64,000 nt of DNA from JAWXUC01 sp044432975 (GTDB lineage: Bacteria; Pseudomonadota; Alphaproteobacteria; RF32; CAG-239), in contig JAWXUC010000007.1 in the NCBI GenBank assembly GCA_044432975.1, forward strand, positions 1 to 64,000. Reading direction: 5' to 3'. A program made the translations under genes and the position numbers. Shown piece after piece: positions 17,849 through 25,684 of the stretch. The notes under the pieces are model-generated. The model saw only the letters and a list, made by a program, of their open reading frames with translations. It was not told where the DNA came from and made no database searches. Each line of letters begins with the position of its first letter. Within the stretch, counting starts at the first letter, position 1.

Positions 17849-18331
17849 ATGAAATATATATTAATAGCTTTATTACTTTTTCCATCTTTATCTTATGGGC
17901 AAAATAGCCTTTCTGTAACATCTTATGATAATCCATATAATTATTTAATGGATAAAATGCTTGAAAAAGCAACTGGTGAAGATGGGCAACTAACTTTTAA
18001 TGATTATGATAGCTATGTAAATAACCTTCCACGCATTGAAAAGAAGAAAATGGAAAACACATCAGCTGATTTTAACAGCATGGACTACAACAATGATGGA
18101 CTAGTTTCTAGATATGAGTTTCAAAGATTTAACTTAAACAGAGAAATTACTCGTCCAAAATCAAAACAAGATGAAAGAGTTGTTAAAAGAAAAATAAAAC
18201 AAGGTACTTATTCAGATCCTCAAGTAGAATTTGATGCAATTACTGAAAAATTAGATGAAGAAATAAGAATCGCTGAAGAAGAGAAAATTGCTAAAGAAGA
18301 AGAATTAAAAAAAGAGGCTGAAAAGCAATGA
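17849..18331 (+). CDS. Exported EF-hand protein
   Basis: The start at ATG 17849 is preferred because AAAGGAG lies at a proper distance; an ATG at 17844 is out of frame and stops at once. The 160-residue product has a signal peptide (MKYILIALLLFPSLSYG) and one canonical EF-hand loop, DYNNDGLVSRYE (about residues 78-89), with DxNxDG and a terminal Glu for calcium. The C-terminal half is charged and helical, rich in Glu/Lys. It would be a periplasmic calcium-binding protein. It stands in the lol transcript and overlaps the next regulator gene by 4 bases. Specific role unknown. Confidence 0.75.
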   Translation: MKYILIALLLFPSLSYGQNSLSVTSYDNPYNYLMDKMLEKATGEDGQLTFNDYDSYVNNLPRIEKKKMENTSADFNSMDYNNDGLVSRYEFQRFNLNREITRPKSKQDERVVKRKIKQGTYSDPQVEFDAITEKLDEEIRIAEEEKIAKEEELKKEAEKQ

Positions 18332-18897
18332 CAAAATTATTGTTTTTATCTGATAATCAAGACTTAAAAAAGCAAATAGCTTCTTATGCTACAGAAATTG
18401 AATTTGTTGAAGAAAACCCTGATATTATTTTAATTGATGATGATGAAGAGAAAGTGCTTAAATATAAAAATTATCCAATAATTTTATTAACCAACAAAAC
18501 CTTTGAGGCTGAAAATATTATCACTATAAAAAAACCTTTCTCATTAAAAGTATTTTTTGAAAAACTATTCTCTGCGCAAAAAATATTTGAAAACAATTCA
18601 AGTTTTTTCTTAAAATGGAATAATTTTAAGCTTTTTATCAATAAAAAAGAGCTTTTAAACACAAAGCTTAAGGTTTCTTTTAAGTTAACTGAAAAAGAAG
18701 TCGAGGTCTTAAAATATTTTTATAAAAATAAAGAAAAATTTATTTCAAAAAAAGAGCTGTTAGAAAATGTTTGGGGTTATAATCCAGAAATGTCTACTCA
18801 TACAACAGAAACACATATATATAGATTGAGACAAAAGGTAGAGCCAACATCTGAGAGCTTAATTGAGACTCTTGATGGGGAATATAAGTTAGTGTAA
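18328..18897 (+). CDS. OmpR-type response regulator with a shortened receiver
   Basis: 189 residues. The C-terminal 90 residues form a winged-helix DNA-binding domain of the OmpR class (FKLTEKEVEVLKYF, KKELLENVWGY, ETHIYRLRQKVEP, ETLDGEYKLV). The N-terminal part is a compact receiver: an aspartate at the end of the third strand (IILIDDD) and the conserved Lys in IKKPFS are present, but the first acidic pair is reduced and the domain is about 85-95 residues instead of about 120. No histidine kinase is adjacent. It may act without phosphorylation; that is inference. Start overlaps the EF-hand gene stop. Confidence 0.8.
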   Translation: MTKLLFLSDNQDLKKQIASYATEIEFVEENPDIILIDDDEEKVLKYKNYPIILLTNKTFEAENIITIKKPFSLKVFFEKLFSAQKIFENNSSFFLKWNNFKLFINKKELLNTKLKVSFKLTEKEVEVLKYFYKNKEKFISKKELLENVWGYNPEMSTHTTETHIYRLRQKVEPTSESLIETLDGEYKLV

Positions 18898-19360
18898 ATT
18901 TTTTACAATTAAATAACTCAAAAAAAAGACACTACTCTCCTGTTAAATTTACAAAGCTATATTGTTTAACTGGATTGCGGATCAAGTACGCAATGACACT
19001 GACAATAAAACTATTGTTATTTTTCAAACGATTACCATGTTGTATTTTTATCTTTCGATTTTTGTAAAATATTTTAACGCGAGATTCGTATAAGAAAAAA
19101 ACAAGTGCTTTTTTACATTATTCACTGTAGGGCGGGGGCTTGCTCCCGCCGTTACGCAGTGCCAAAAGGCAGGAGCAAGGGCGAAACGTCGCCCCTGGCC
19201 CCGCCCTATAAAACCAAATTTTAAATATAGCTTGTATAATACATTGTTTTTAATAAATAATCAGTAGTTAAAGTATTTCACAAAAAGATAGAATCCTCTA
19301 AATAGGTTAAAAAAAAAGACTTGTGTTTTTAATCACAAGTCTTTTTTGATAAATTCAAGA
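18898..19360. repeat. Gene-free region with repeats, including the inverted ~180-bp repeat copy 2
   Basis: 18971-18998 matches another repeat (CTGGATTGCGGATCAAGT.CGCAATGAC) also present at 44339-44367. 19079-19262 is the inverted second copy of the 1848-2028 element, with an extra insertion in its GC-rich core (GGGCGAAACGTCGCCC). No gene seen; a terminator closes the region. Confidence 0.7.
19311..19347. terminator. Bidirectional intrinsic terminator
   Basis: Perfect AAAAAAGACTTGTG / CACAAGTCTTTTTT hairpin, with A and T runs on both sides, serving the minus-strand gene ending at 19361. Confidence 0.85.
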
Positions 19361-19669
19361 TTATCTAGTTGCTGAAACGCCATCTAAAAAAGCTTCTGCA
19401 GAACGATTGTATTTTCTAAGATCAATCTCTACAACAATTCCCTCAAATGAAGAACTTTTTTTTAAGGCTTCTTGAGCGTTAAAATAATCACGATAACTAC
19501 TTTGAAGACCCAGATAAGAAATCTTTTTTAGATTTTCTTTTAATCTTTCAACCTCGTAATCGAAACACCGTTTTTCTTCAACTTCCATCTCTTTATTTTT
19601 CTTCCAAACAGAATAAACAACAAGAGCAACAGCAAGCAAGCCAAAACACCAGAATAGAATTTTCATCAT
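19361..19669 (-). CDS. Small single-pass membrane protein, unknown
   Basis: About 103 residues starting MMKILFWCFGLLAV; a longer frame upstream has no translation signal and would run through its own promoter. One transmembrane segment (about 4-21) is followed by a basic/acidic helical part with KRCFDYEVERLKENLKKI. No family recognised. A strong promoter (TTGACA-N17-TATTTT, 19710-19738 on this strand) lies about 40-70 bases upstream. There is no Shine-Dalgarno; the leader is T/A only, ending AACTTTATGTGCTTT. It shares this leader type with the genes at 21002, 21345 and 26265. Confidence 0.6.
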   Translation of the reverse strand: MMKILFWCFGLLAVALVVYSVWKKNKEMEVEEKRCFDYEVERLKENLKKISYLGLQSSYRDYFNAQEALKKSSSFEGIVVEIDLRKYNRSAEAFLDGVSATR

Positions 19670-19709
19670 AAAGCACATAAAGTTTAAGTTAATAATTAAT
19701 TTTATAAAA

Positions 19710-19738
19710 AAAATATATCTAATAAACTCTAATGTCAA
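19710..19738 (-). promoter_or_regulatory. Promoter of the small membrane protein gene
   Basis: On the minus strand TTGACA, a 17-base spacer and TATTTT, about 40 bases upstream of the start codon. Confidence 0.6.
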
Positions 19739-19762
19739 GAAAGAAAAATATTGGATTATGTT

Positions 19763-19799
19763 TAAAATAAAATGGGTAGTAAAGAAAAACCTTACTACC
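19763..19799 (-). terminator. Intrinsic terminator of the Cys-rich protein gene
   Basis: GGGTAGTAA / TTACTACCC hairpin followed on the minus strand by ATTTTATTTT, just after the stop at 19812. Confidence 0.8.
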
Positions 19800-19811
19800 C
19801 ACACAACCTTC

Positions 19812-20846
19812 TTAATTGTTTTGAGAGAATCTACTAGCTGATTCTGTCTTTGAATAAATCTGTATTGTACTTGTTGTCATCAAGCTTGTATAACAATAAT
19901 AAGCACTACCAGAAACATTTGTATCACAGACTTCACAACCTTCACAAACAATTCCCGAACTATAACAATTTCCACTTGGTGTACCTGTACATGTCATTGA
20001 AGATGCTAAAGCCCAAATTTTGTTTGAAGATTTTGAACCACAACTCATGCTTGTCTCTGGATAAGTAGTTGGACATGTTATACCACTGTCTTCACATTTA
20101 TCATACCCTTTAGCAGAGCACGCTCCTGTTGGGCATTTTGTCTGTGTTGAAGAACCTTCTGGACAATAATAACCAGCATCACACATAGTGCAAGATGATG
20201 AACCACTACCTGTTGAATAATAACCTGCATCACATTTTGTACATTCTGCTGCTTTTTCTTTTGAATATGTTCCCGGTGAACAAATCTCTTTTTCATCATT
20301 TTTACATGCATAACCTTCCTCACACATTACACAACCTGTTGCTGCAACAAAATAATAGCCATCGTCACAACCGCAATCTGCTTTTCCATCTCCATCATCA
20401 TCATTTTGCAAGCTCAAATCATAACGACATGCTATATATGGATATTTACTTACTGCGCCATTTTTATAAGCATAATTACCACTTTCATTTTCTACAACAC
20501 AAGGAGTGCCCAAACCTTGCTGTTTGGTCGCATCGGTAATAACAAGATAATCACTTGGACAAGTACAACTTTCAAATGAATTTGAAACACCTGCGATAGG
20601 GGATGCTAAAATAGCAGGAGAAGGGCAATTCTCTCTATTATAATATCCATCCTCCCCTCCAGCAGCAATATAACTGGTAGATGTTCCACTGGCAACAGCA
20701 CCTAACGCTGAAAGGTTGTGAGTGTCTGTGTTTTTAGAAACAAAACCTGATGATACCTTACCACCTAATGACACAACACCAGCAAAAGCATTGTTTCCTG
20801 CGCTAAAGAGAACAAAAAACACAAATAATATTAATCTATTAACCAT
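19812..20846 (-). CDS. Exported Cys-rich repeat protein (GCC2/GCC3- or TNFR-like repeats)
   Basis: 344 residues with a signal peptide (MVNRLILFVFFVLFSAGNNAFA). A Ser/Gly/Ala-rich segment is followed by a Cys-rich region at about 85-330. Units such as CxxGYYF...CVMCEEGYACK, CSPGTYSKEKAAECTKC, CDAGYYSTGSGSSSCTMC and CDAGYYCPEGSSTQTKC match the GCC2/GCC3 or ephrin-receptor-like Cys repeat pattern, more familiar from eukaryotic surface proteins. About 30 Cys imply many disulfides. It also contains an acidic DDDGDGKADCGCDD loop that could bind calcium. AGGAGG precedes the start. Presumed surface or secreted; role unknown. Confidence 0.75.
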   Translation of the reverse strand: MVNRLILFVFFVLFSAGNNAFAGVVSLGGKVSSGFVSKNTDTHNLSALGAVASGTSTSYIAAGGEDGYYNRENCPSPAILASPIAGVSNSFESCTCPSDYLVITDATKQQGLGTPCVVENESGNYAYKNGAVSKYPYIACRYDLSLQNDDDGDGKADCGCDDGYYFVAATGCVMCEEGYACKNDEKEICSPGTYSKEKAAECTKCDAGYYSTGSGSSSCTMCDAGYYCPEGSSTQTKCPTGACSAKGYDKCEDSGITCPTTYPETSMSCGSKSSNKIWALASSMTCTGTPSGNCYSSGIVCEGCEVCDTNVSGSAYYCYTSLMTTSTIQIYSKTESASRFSQNN

Positions 20847-20953
20847 AACAACCTCCTAGAAAGCTTTATTACTATTAAGGATATGCTATCATAAAGTATA
20901 TAAATAATCAAGAATTAAGTGATTTCAATAATATAAATTCATAAAACTGTAAC

Positions 20954-20984
20954 AAAAAAGGACGGTTAATAAACCGCCCCTTTT
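20954..20984 (-). terminator. Intrinsic terminator
   Basis: Minus-strand GGGCGGTT / AACCGTCC hairpin followed by TTTTTTG, after the gene ending at 21002. Confidence 0.8.
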
Positions 20985-21001
20985 AATAGCTCTAAAAGTT
21001 T

Positions 21002-21310
21002 TTACCTAAACCTACGAAACTCTTTGATTTCTCTTAATAAAGAGTTGTGCGCCTCTAGTCTTTCAGAAAGAGTTAAAGTTATATTATTCTTTTCTTTTAT
21101 TGAAAGAATAGACAACTCATTTTCTTTGACAAATCTGTTAGTTAGATTTTTTGTGTCAATAAACTTTATACAAAGTTGTTTTTTTAATCTTTCTTCATCA
21201 TAGTGTTTTTTATATTTTTCAGCTCTTTTCTGAGATTTACAAAAGCAAAGAGTCAAGACAATACAAACAACAATAGATAAGCAAGAAACAATGTTAGTTA
21301 AATGGAACAT
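21002..21310 (-). CDS. Small membrane-anchored coiled-coil protein, unknown
   Basis: 102 residues. An N-terminal transmembrane segment (about 5-22, IVSCLSIVVCIVLTLCFC) is followed by a charged, helical region (RAEKYKKHYDEERLKKQ... and LSERLEAHNSLLREIKEF) that may form a coiled coil. The topology resembles phage-type spanin or DUF-type membrane anchors, but no family is recognised. The ATG is preceded only by an A/T leader (TTAAAAAAAATT) with no Shine-Dalgarno. It lies 34 bases after the next gene on the same strand and ends at a terminator, so the two form a unit. Confidence 0.55.
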   Translation of the reverse strand: MFHLTNIVSCLSIVVCIVLTLCFCKSQKRAEKYKKHYDEERLKKQLCIKFIDTKNLTNRFVKENELSILSIKEKNNITLTLSERLEAHNSLLREIKEFRRFR

Positions 21311-21344
21311 AATTTTTTTTAATAATTAATTTAGAAAATAAAAT

Positions 21345-22073
21345 TTACAAGTTTTTCCAGATTTTCTCTTTGTTAAAAAATCCAGATTCACCAATTCTGT
21401 TAAAGAAATCTTTTTTGTTAAGGTTTTTACTGGCTTTTCTTGCTGAGAAATACTTTTGGTATCCCTTCCAGAACTTTGGGGTTGCCAAAAAGCAATATAA
21501 ATCATCATCAAAGTAGACTTCTGCTTGCTTTTCTGCCCACTCCAAGACTTCTGTTGATGAGTGATCAAAACCAACACCACCAAAAATAAAGCGACCTTGA
21601 TTTTCTCCGTAAGGTGATAAGTGCGAAATCAGACCAAAGATAATTCTTTTAAAATGCTCTCTAGTAATTTCATTATCAACACACAAATAAGAGGTGTTAT
21701 GCAAAAACATAAAACACTGATTGCTCATTAATCCATACTGATCATTCTGAACTCCATACTTTTTGTAGTCATCAGGAAGATCATTAAGTTTTAATGGTTC
21801 ATGCAGCACAGCTCCCCAAGAAAGGCGATTAAGCGCAAATTTTAACATATAAGACCCTGTGTAAGAATCTTCTTGTAGGCAATATTCGGCAAAGTCTTCA
21901 ACAAATTTTAGATATGTATCACTAATTCTCCACCCTCTAGTATCTTGCCCTGTTGGGTATAAAATCTCGGGAAAGACATATTTTTCCATAATGTCTTTTT
22001 GGGGCATAAAAGCGATTGTTTCCTCAGTTGCTGAAGTTAGACGAATAACCTCTTTAATAAAAATTTTTTTCAT
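21345..22073 (-). CDS. Conserved-looking protein of unknown function (242 aa)
   Basis: 242 residues, soluble, mixed alpha/beta, aromatic-rich, with patches such as YPTGQDTRGWRISDTYL, MLKFALNRLSWGAVLHEP and FGLISHLSPYGENQGRF. No motif or family recognised. Composition and leader (TTTAAAAAAA directly before ATG, no Shine-Dalgarno) set it apart from core genes. A promoter-like TTGACT-N16-TATTGT pair (22120-22147, minus strand) lies upstream. It is followed by the small membrane-anchored gene at 21002-21310. Possibly part of an acquired two-gene module. Confidence 0.6.
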   Translation of the reverse strand: MKKIFIKEVIRLTSATEETIAFMPQKDIMEKYVFPEILYPTGQDTRGWRISDTYLKFVEDFAEYCLQEDSYTGSYMLKFALNRLSWGAVLHEPLKLNDLPDDYKKYGVQNDQYGLMSNQCFMFLHNTSYLCVDNEITREHFKRIIFGLISHLSPYGENQGRFIFGGVGFDHSSTEVLEWAEKQAEVYFDDDLYCFLATPKFWKGYQKYFSARKASKNLNKKDFFNRIGESGFFNKEKIWKNL

Positions 22074-22119
22074 TTTTTTTAAAGTTTAATTGTTATGTGT
22101 ATAATTGTGAATTGCCTTC

Positions 22120-22147
22120 ACAATAAAACATTTTTGTCTAAAGTCAA
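22120..22147 (-). promoter_or_regulatory. Promoter of the two-gene unknown unit
   Basis: Minus-strand TTGACT, 16-base spacer, TATTGT; about 50 bases upstream of the ATG at 22073. Confidence 0.5.
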
Positions 22148-22153
22148 CTTTTT

Positions 22154-22786
22154 TTATAAAACACTAGAATATAAAATTGCAAAGAAGTGCATTATTGTGC
22201 CTGCCAAAACAAAAAAGTGCCAAATTGCATGAGTATATTTTTTACTTTTCCATACATAAAACAAGATGCCAAGAGTATAAAAGACACCGCCTAAGATTAA
22301 AAATAAAAGACCTTTAGCAGGTAAGGTAGAAAACAATGCTTCAGAAGCTACAATAATAAGCCACCCCATTAAAGCGTATAAACCAATTGACCATGCTTTT
22401 TTACCATTTGTTGTTGTAAAAATTTTTAATAATGTACCTGTTATTGCAAGTCCCCAAATAACTCCAAAAATGCTCCAGCCTAAAGCACCACGCAAATTCA
22501 CCAATAAAAATGGAGTATATGTTCCCGCAATTAAGTAATATATTGAAATATGATCAAACTTTTTAAGTTTTTTCTTTGCGCTTTCAGAGGTAATTGCATG
22601 ATATAATGTAGATGCAGTATATAACACAATCATAGATGTTCCAAATATTGCGGTTGCAACAATTGCCCAAACATCACCTTTAATACTTGCCATTGTAACC
22701 AAGATAGCAAGTGCCGCAACACCAAGCAAAGCGCCAATTCCATGAATTATTGCACTTGCTATTTCTTCACCTTTTGAATATGCCAT
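22154..22786 (-). CDS. Hemolysin III / PAQR family membrane protein
   Basis: 210 residues, seven predicted transmembrane helices. Family marks: GEEIASAIIHGIGALLG at the N-terminus, STLYHAI in the second helix region, FDHISIYYLIAGTYTPF, GWLII and the closing HAIWHFFVLAGTIMHFFA with His residues that form the zinc site in PAQR/alkaline-ceramidase-like proteins. The bacterial HlyIII/YqfA members have no proven hemolytic role; some affect membrane fluidity. The start is backed by AGGAGA. It lies just downstream of prfC on the same strand. Confidence 0.9.
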   Translation of the reverse strand: MAYSKGEEIASAIIHGIGALLGVAALAILVTMASIKGDVWAIVATAIFGTSMIVLYTASTLYHAITSESAKKKLKKFDHISIYYLIAGTYTPFLLVNLRGALGWSIFGVIWGLAITGTLLKIFTTTNGKKAWSIGLYALMGWLIIVASEALFSTLPAKGLLFLILGGVFYTLGILFYVWKSKKYTHAIWHFFVLAGTIMHFFAILYSSVL

Positions 22787-22806
22787 ATAATTTCTCCTAA
22801 AAGAGA

Positions 22807-24375
22807 TTAAACAACTTCTCTAACTTTCTTTAGTTTAACCGCTGGAAAGTCTTCTACTATTTTACCTAAATGCCAAGCATTACGAGCCAAGAAAACAAGT
22901 TCTCCGTCGTGGTCTTCTGCCAAGTTTCCTTGCATTGAATTTTTAAGTTTTTCAATAACTTGTCTATCATCACAGTCAATCCAACGAGCAGTATAATAAG
23001 TTGTAGATTCAAAAATAACAGGAATGTTAAATTCATTTTTAATTCTATCTGCCATAACCTCAAATTGCAAAGCACCAACAACACCAACAACCCATTCGCC
23101 ACCAATAAATGGCTTGAATATAGATGCGCCACCTTCTTCTGCAATTTGTTTTAATGCAGAACCTAAGTGTTTTGATTTTAATGGATCTGTTGAACGAACA
23201 GAACGCAACATTTCTGGCGCAAAAGACGGAATACCTACAAACTTTAATTTTTCGCCTTCTGTTAAAGTGTCCCCTATTCTTAAAACTCCATGGTTTGGAA
23301 TGCCGATAATATCTCCTGCATATGCGTCCTCAGCAATTTCTCTATCTTGAGCTAAAAACATAACAGGTTGTGCAACTTTTAATGGTTTTCCTGTTCTGGT
23401 TTGAGCTAAACTCATTCCACGTTTGAAGTGCCCAGAACACAAACGCACAAAGGCAATTCTATCTCTATGTTTTGGGTCCATATTTGCCTGAATTTTGAAC
23501 ACAAAACCAGTAACTTTGCTTTCTGTCGCCTCAACCATACGAGTATCTGTTTGTTGATTGCGAGGCTTTGGAGCAAAGTTGTATAAACCTTCTAAAAGCT
23601 CACTAACACCAAAGTTGTTGATAGCAGAACCAAAGAAAACAGGAGTTAAGTGCCCTTCTAAATAGCTATCCATATCAAAAGGTTGATAAACACCTTTAAT
23701 CATTTCTACTTCTTCACGAAGTTTTGATAATAAGTGAGTAGGAATAAGCTCATCTAATTTTGCATCATCTAAACCTGAACATTTTTCAATAACAGAATTT
23801 AATTTATCTTTTGATTTGTTCATTAAAATAAGTTGATCGTTTATAATATCATAACAACCCATAAAATCCTTACCCATGCCAATTGGCCAGCTGGCTGGTG
23901 TAACATCAATTGCTAACACACGCTCAATCTCATCCATAAGCACAAGTGGATCTTGTCCTTCACGGTCAAGCTTGTTTACAAAAGTGATAATAGGAACATC
24001 ACGAAGACGACAAACTTCAAACAATTTTTTAGTCTGTGTCTCCAAACCCTTTGCGCAGTCAAGTACCATAACAGCAGAGTCAACCGCTGTTAACACACGA
24101 TATGTATCTTCAGAAAAATCCTCGTGACCAGGAGTGTCTAAAAGGTTAAAATTAACGTCTTTATAAATAAAACTCATAACTGAAGAGGCAACAGAAATAC
24201 CGCGTTCTTGCTCAACCTTCATCCAGTCAGAACGAGCGCGTCTGTTATCTCCACGAGCTTTTACGGCACCAGCTTGCGCAATAGCACCAGAAAAAAGCAA
24301 AACTTTTTCAGTTAACGTTGTTTTACCCGCATCGGGGTGCGAAATAATCGCGAATGTTTTTCTAATATTTGTCAT
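22807..24375 (-). CDS. prfC: Peptide chain release factor 3
   Basis: 522 residues, normal RF3 length. GTPase that recycles RF1/RF2 from the ribosome. The N-terminus reads TFAIISHPDAGKTTLTEKVL (P-loop HPDAGKTT). DTPGHEDFSEDTYR carries the G3 motif and NKLD the G4 motif. RSDWMKVEQERGISV is typical of RF3 as opposed to EF-G. The C-terminal domain has QFEVMADRIKNEF. Hemolysin III follows on the same strand. A promoter would lie in the gap shared with the structured RNA locus at 24506-24700. Confidence 0.96.
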   Translation of the reverse strand: MTNIRKTFAIISHPDAGKTTLTEKVLLFSGAIAQAGAVKARGDNRRARSDWMKVEQERGISVASSVMSFIYKDVNFNLLDTPGHEDFSEDTYRVLTAVDSAVMVLDCAKGLETQTKKLFEVCRLRDVPIITFVNKLDREGQDPLVLMDEIERVLAIDVTPASWPIGMGKDFMGCYDIINDQLILMNKSKDKLNSVIEKCSGLDDAKLDELIPTHLLSKLREEVEMIKGVYQPFDMDSYLEGHLTPVFFGSAINNFGVSELLEGLYNFAPKPRNQQTDTRMVEATESKVTGFVFKIQANMDPKHRDRIAFVRLCSGHFKRGMSLAQTRTGKPLKVAQPVMFLAQDREIAEDAYAGDIIGIPNHGVLRIGDTLTEGEKLKFVGIPSFAPEMLRSVRSTDPLKSKHLGSALKQIAEEGGASIFKPFIGGEWVVGVVGALQFEVMADRIKNEFNIPVIFESTTYYTARWIDCDDRQVIEKLKNSMQGNLAEDHDGELVFLARNAWHLGKIVEDFPAVKLKKVREVV

Positions 24376-24505
24376 AATGATTGGTTTTATAGCAGAAGTT
24401 TTTTAAAAATCAAGCAAACAGTTCCCCTTCATTGCGCTTTTTGTCTTTTAACTTTTATAAAAAAATTAAAAATTTTACCAGACTTTAGTGACCATAAATA
24501 AATAT

Positions 24506-24533
24506 TTGCAAAATAAAAAAGATTGTTTATAGT
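24506..24533 (+). promoter_or_regulatory. Promoter of structured RNA A
   Basis: TTGCAA, 16-base spacer, TATAGT; a start near 24540 would coincide with the first hairpin of the RNA. Confidence 0.5.
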
Positions 24534-24539
24534 TGAAAA

Positions 24540-24702
24540 CGGTAATGTCAAGGGACATTGCTGGTGCCGTCAAGCACATACACAAAGACTTCATCGAGAA
24601 GGTGGAGTCCACGGAATAAGACATTTTTTTGTACGAAGAAGTGGGGTTGACTTTGTGCAACTTGACGCTCCGCCACTCATAAATATTGAGTGGCAACTTT
24701 TT
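24540..24702 (+). ncRNA. Candidate pseudoknotted RNA A upstream of a small XRE gene
   Basis: 5' hairpin AATGTC/GACATT (24543-24558). Long-range stem CGTCAAG (24568-24574) with CTTGACG (24661-24667), continued by CACAAAG (24581) with CTTTGTG (24651) and ACTTC (24588) with GAAGT (24638). The apical loop holds GGTGGAG (24601-24607), which can pair with CTCCGCC (24668-24674) to make a pseudoknot. A hairpin CCACTC/GAGTGG (24673-24693) followed by AACTTTTT resembles a terminator or attenuator. The same plan with different bases recurs at 48424-48585. No known family recognised. Confidence 0.6.
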
Positions 24703-24719
24703 ATTAATAAGGAGCAAAA

Positions 24720-24968
24720 ATGAATAATGCAATAAATCAAGATAGCTTAATTAGCCTCGGTGAAGACTTTAAGATGATAAGAGAATCAAAAGGCTATAAC
24801 TTGCCAACCGTTGTTTATGAAACAGGACTAAAGTTTGAACAAATTAGAGCTATAGAGGATGGCTGGGCAGATTTTGATATGGAAATTTATTCAAAATTAG
24901 CAAACTTTTATGAGTTAACATTGTCTGTTGTTTTAGATTATGATGTTATTCAAGACCTAAATCACTGA
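24720..24968 (+). CDS. Small XRE-type helix-turn-helix protein
   Basis: 82 residues, essentially one XRE/Cro-like domain: LGEDFKMIRESKGYNLPTVVYETGLKFEQIRAIEDG, then FDMEIYSKLANFYELTL. Helix spacing and the closing LANFY are typical. AAGGAGC gives a good ribosome site. It stands directly behind structured RNA A and its terminator-like hairpin, the same order as the second XRE gene at 48609. That suggests the RNA controls it, or that the protein acts on the RNA or its promoter. Its end overlaps the convergent cvpA gene by 23 bases. Confidence 0.75.
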   Translation: MNNAINQDSLISLGEDFKMIRESKGYNLPTVVYETGLKFEQIRAIEDGWADFDMEIYSKLANFYELTLSVVLDYDVIQDLNH

Positions 24969-25584
24969 TTAAATCTCCAATATTTTCAGGGCTTTGTTTT
25001 TCTTCTGTTTCTTTTTCAATTTCTTCTTTAATGGTTTCTTTTACTTTTTCATTTACTTCTTTTTTTATTTCTTCTTGTTTATCTTCTGTAGATTTCTTTA
25101 ATTTTTCAAAAGTAGATTTAGGAATAAGTTTTTGAATAGGCTCTGCAAAAGAACCTGCAATTGTAAAATATTTTGATTCCTTAAATGTTTTTGGCATCTC
25201 TTCTTTAGGATAAACCAAACCAACTAATATATAAACTAATATAATTAATAAAAATGCTCTGAAAAGACCAAAGAATAAACCTAAGACTTTGTCTATGTTG
25301 CCGAGTTTTGATGCCTTAATTTTAGATGCTGTGCCTGAAGAAAAAAACATCCAAAAAAGCATAAATGCACCAAAAATACCAACCGATGTGATTATTTTTG
25401 CGGTTGTTTCATCTGTAATATGCTCTGTTGAAAAAGGCATTACAATTGGTAAAAATGTAACCACCAAAGCGGAACCTACAACCCAGCCAACAATAGACAG
25501 AACCTCTCTGATAAAGCCGCGACTAATTGACATTAATGCAGAGATTGCTACAATAAATAAGATTATAATGTCTAAGTTGTTCAT
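24946..25584 (-). CDS. cvpA: CvpA family membrane protein
   Basis: 212 residues. Four transmembrane helices in the first 125 residues, with the CvpA marks LDIIILFIVAISALMSISRGFIREVLSIVGW and FGLFRAFLLIILVYIL. The C-terminal tail is charged, Lys/Glu-rich (ISKS..KSTEDKQEEIKKEV) and helical. CvpA was named for colicin V production in E. coli; its real role is probably envelope-related. Shine-Dalgarno TAGGAAG. It ends overlapping the XRE gene from the other strand. Confidence 0.88.
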   Translation of the reverse strand: MNNLDIIILFIVAISALMSISRGFIREVLSIVGWVVGSALVVTFLPIVMPFSTEHITDETTAKIITSVGIFGAFMLFWMFFSSGTASKIKASKLGNIDKVLGLFFGLFRAFLLIILVYILVGLVYPKEEMPKTFKESKYFTIAGSFAEPIQKLIPKSTFEKLKKSTEDKQEEIKKEVNEKVKETIKEEIEKETEEKQSPENIGDLISDLGLE

Positions 25585-25650
25585 AATATTTGCTTCCTAT
25601 AAAATTTATTAATCTTATAGCATATGATAGTTAAAAAAATCTTTATAAAT

Positions 25651-25684
25651 AAAAAAGAACCCCCAAAAGTTAATTTGGGGGGGG
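25651..25684 (-). terminator. Intrinsic terminator of the 25.7-26.2 kb unit
   Basis: Minus-strand CCCCC(AAATTAACTTTT)GGGGG hairpin followed by TTCTTTTTTATTT. Confidence 0.75.

Noticed and set aside
24540..24702. 6S RNA
   Set aside because: The rod-like stem is suggestive, but the large central bubble is replaced by a loop that pairs outside the stem, and a second copy upstream of another XRE gene argues for a different family.
24475..24732. 85-codon minus-strand frame across RNA A
   Set aside because: Runs antisense through a strongly structured RNA and its promoter; no start signal.
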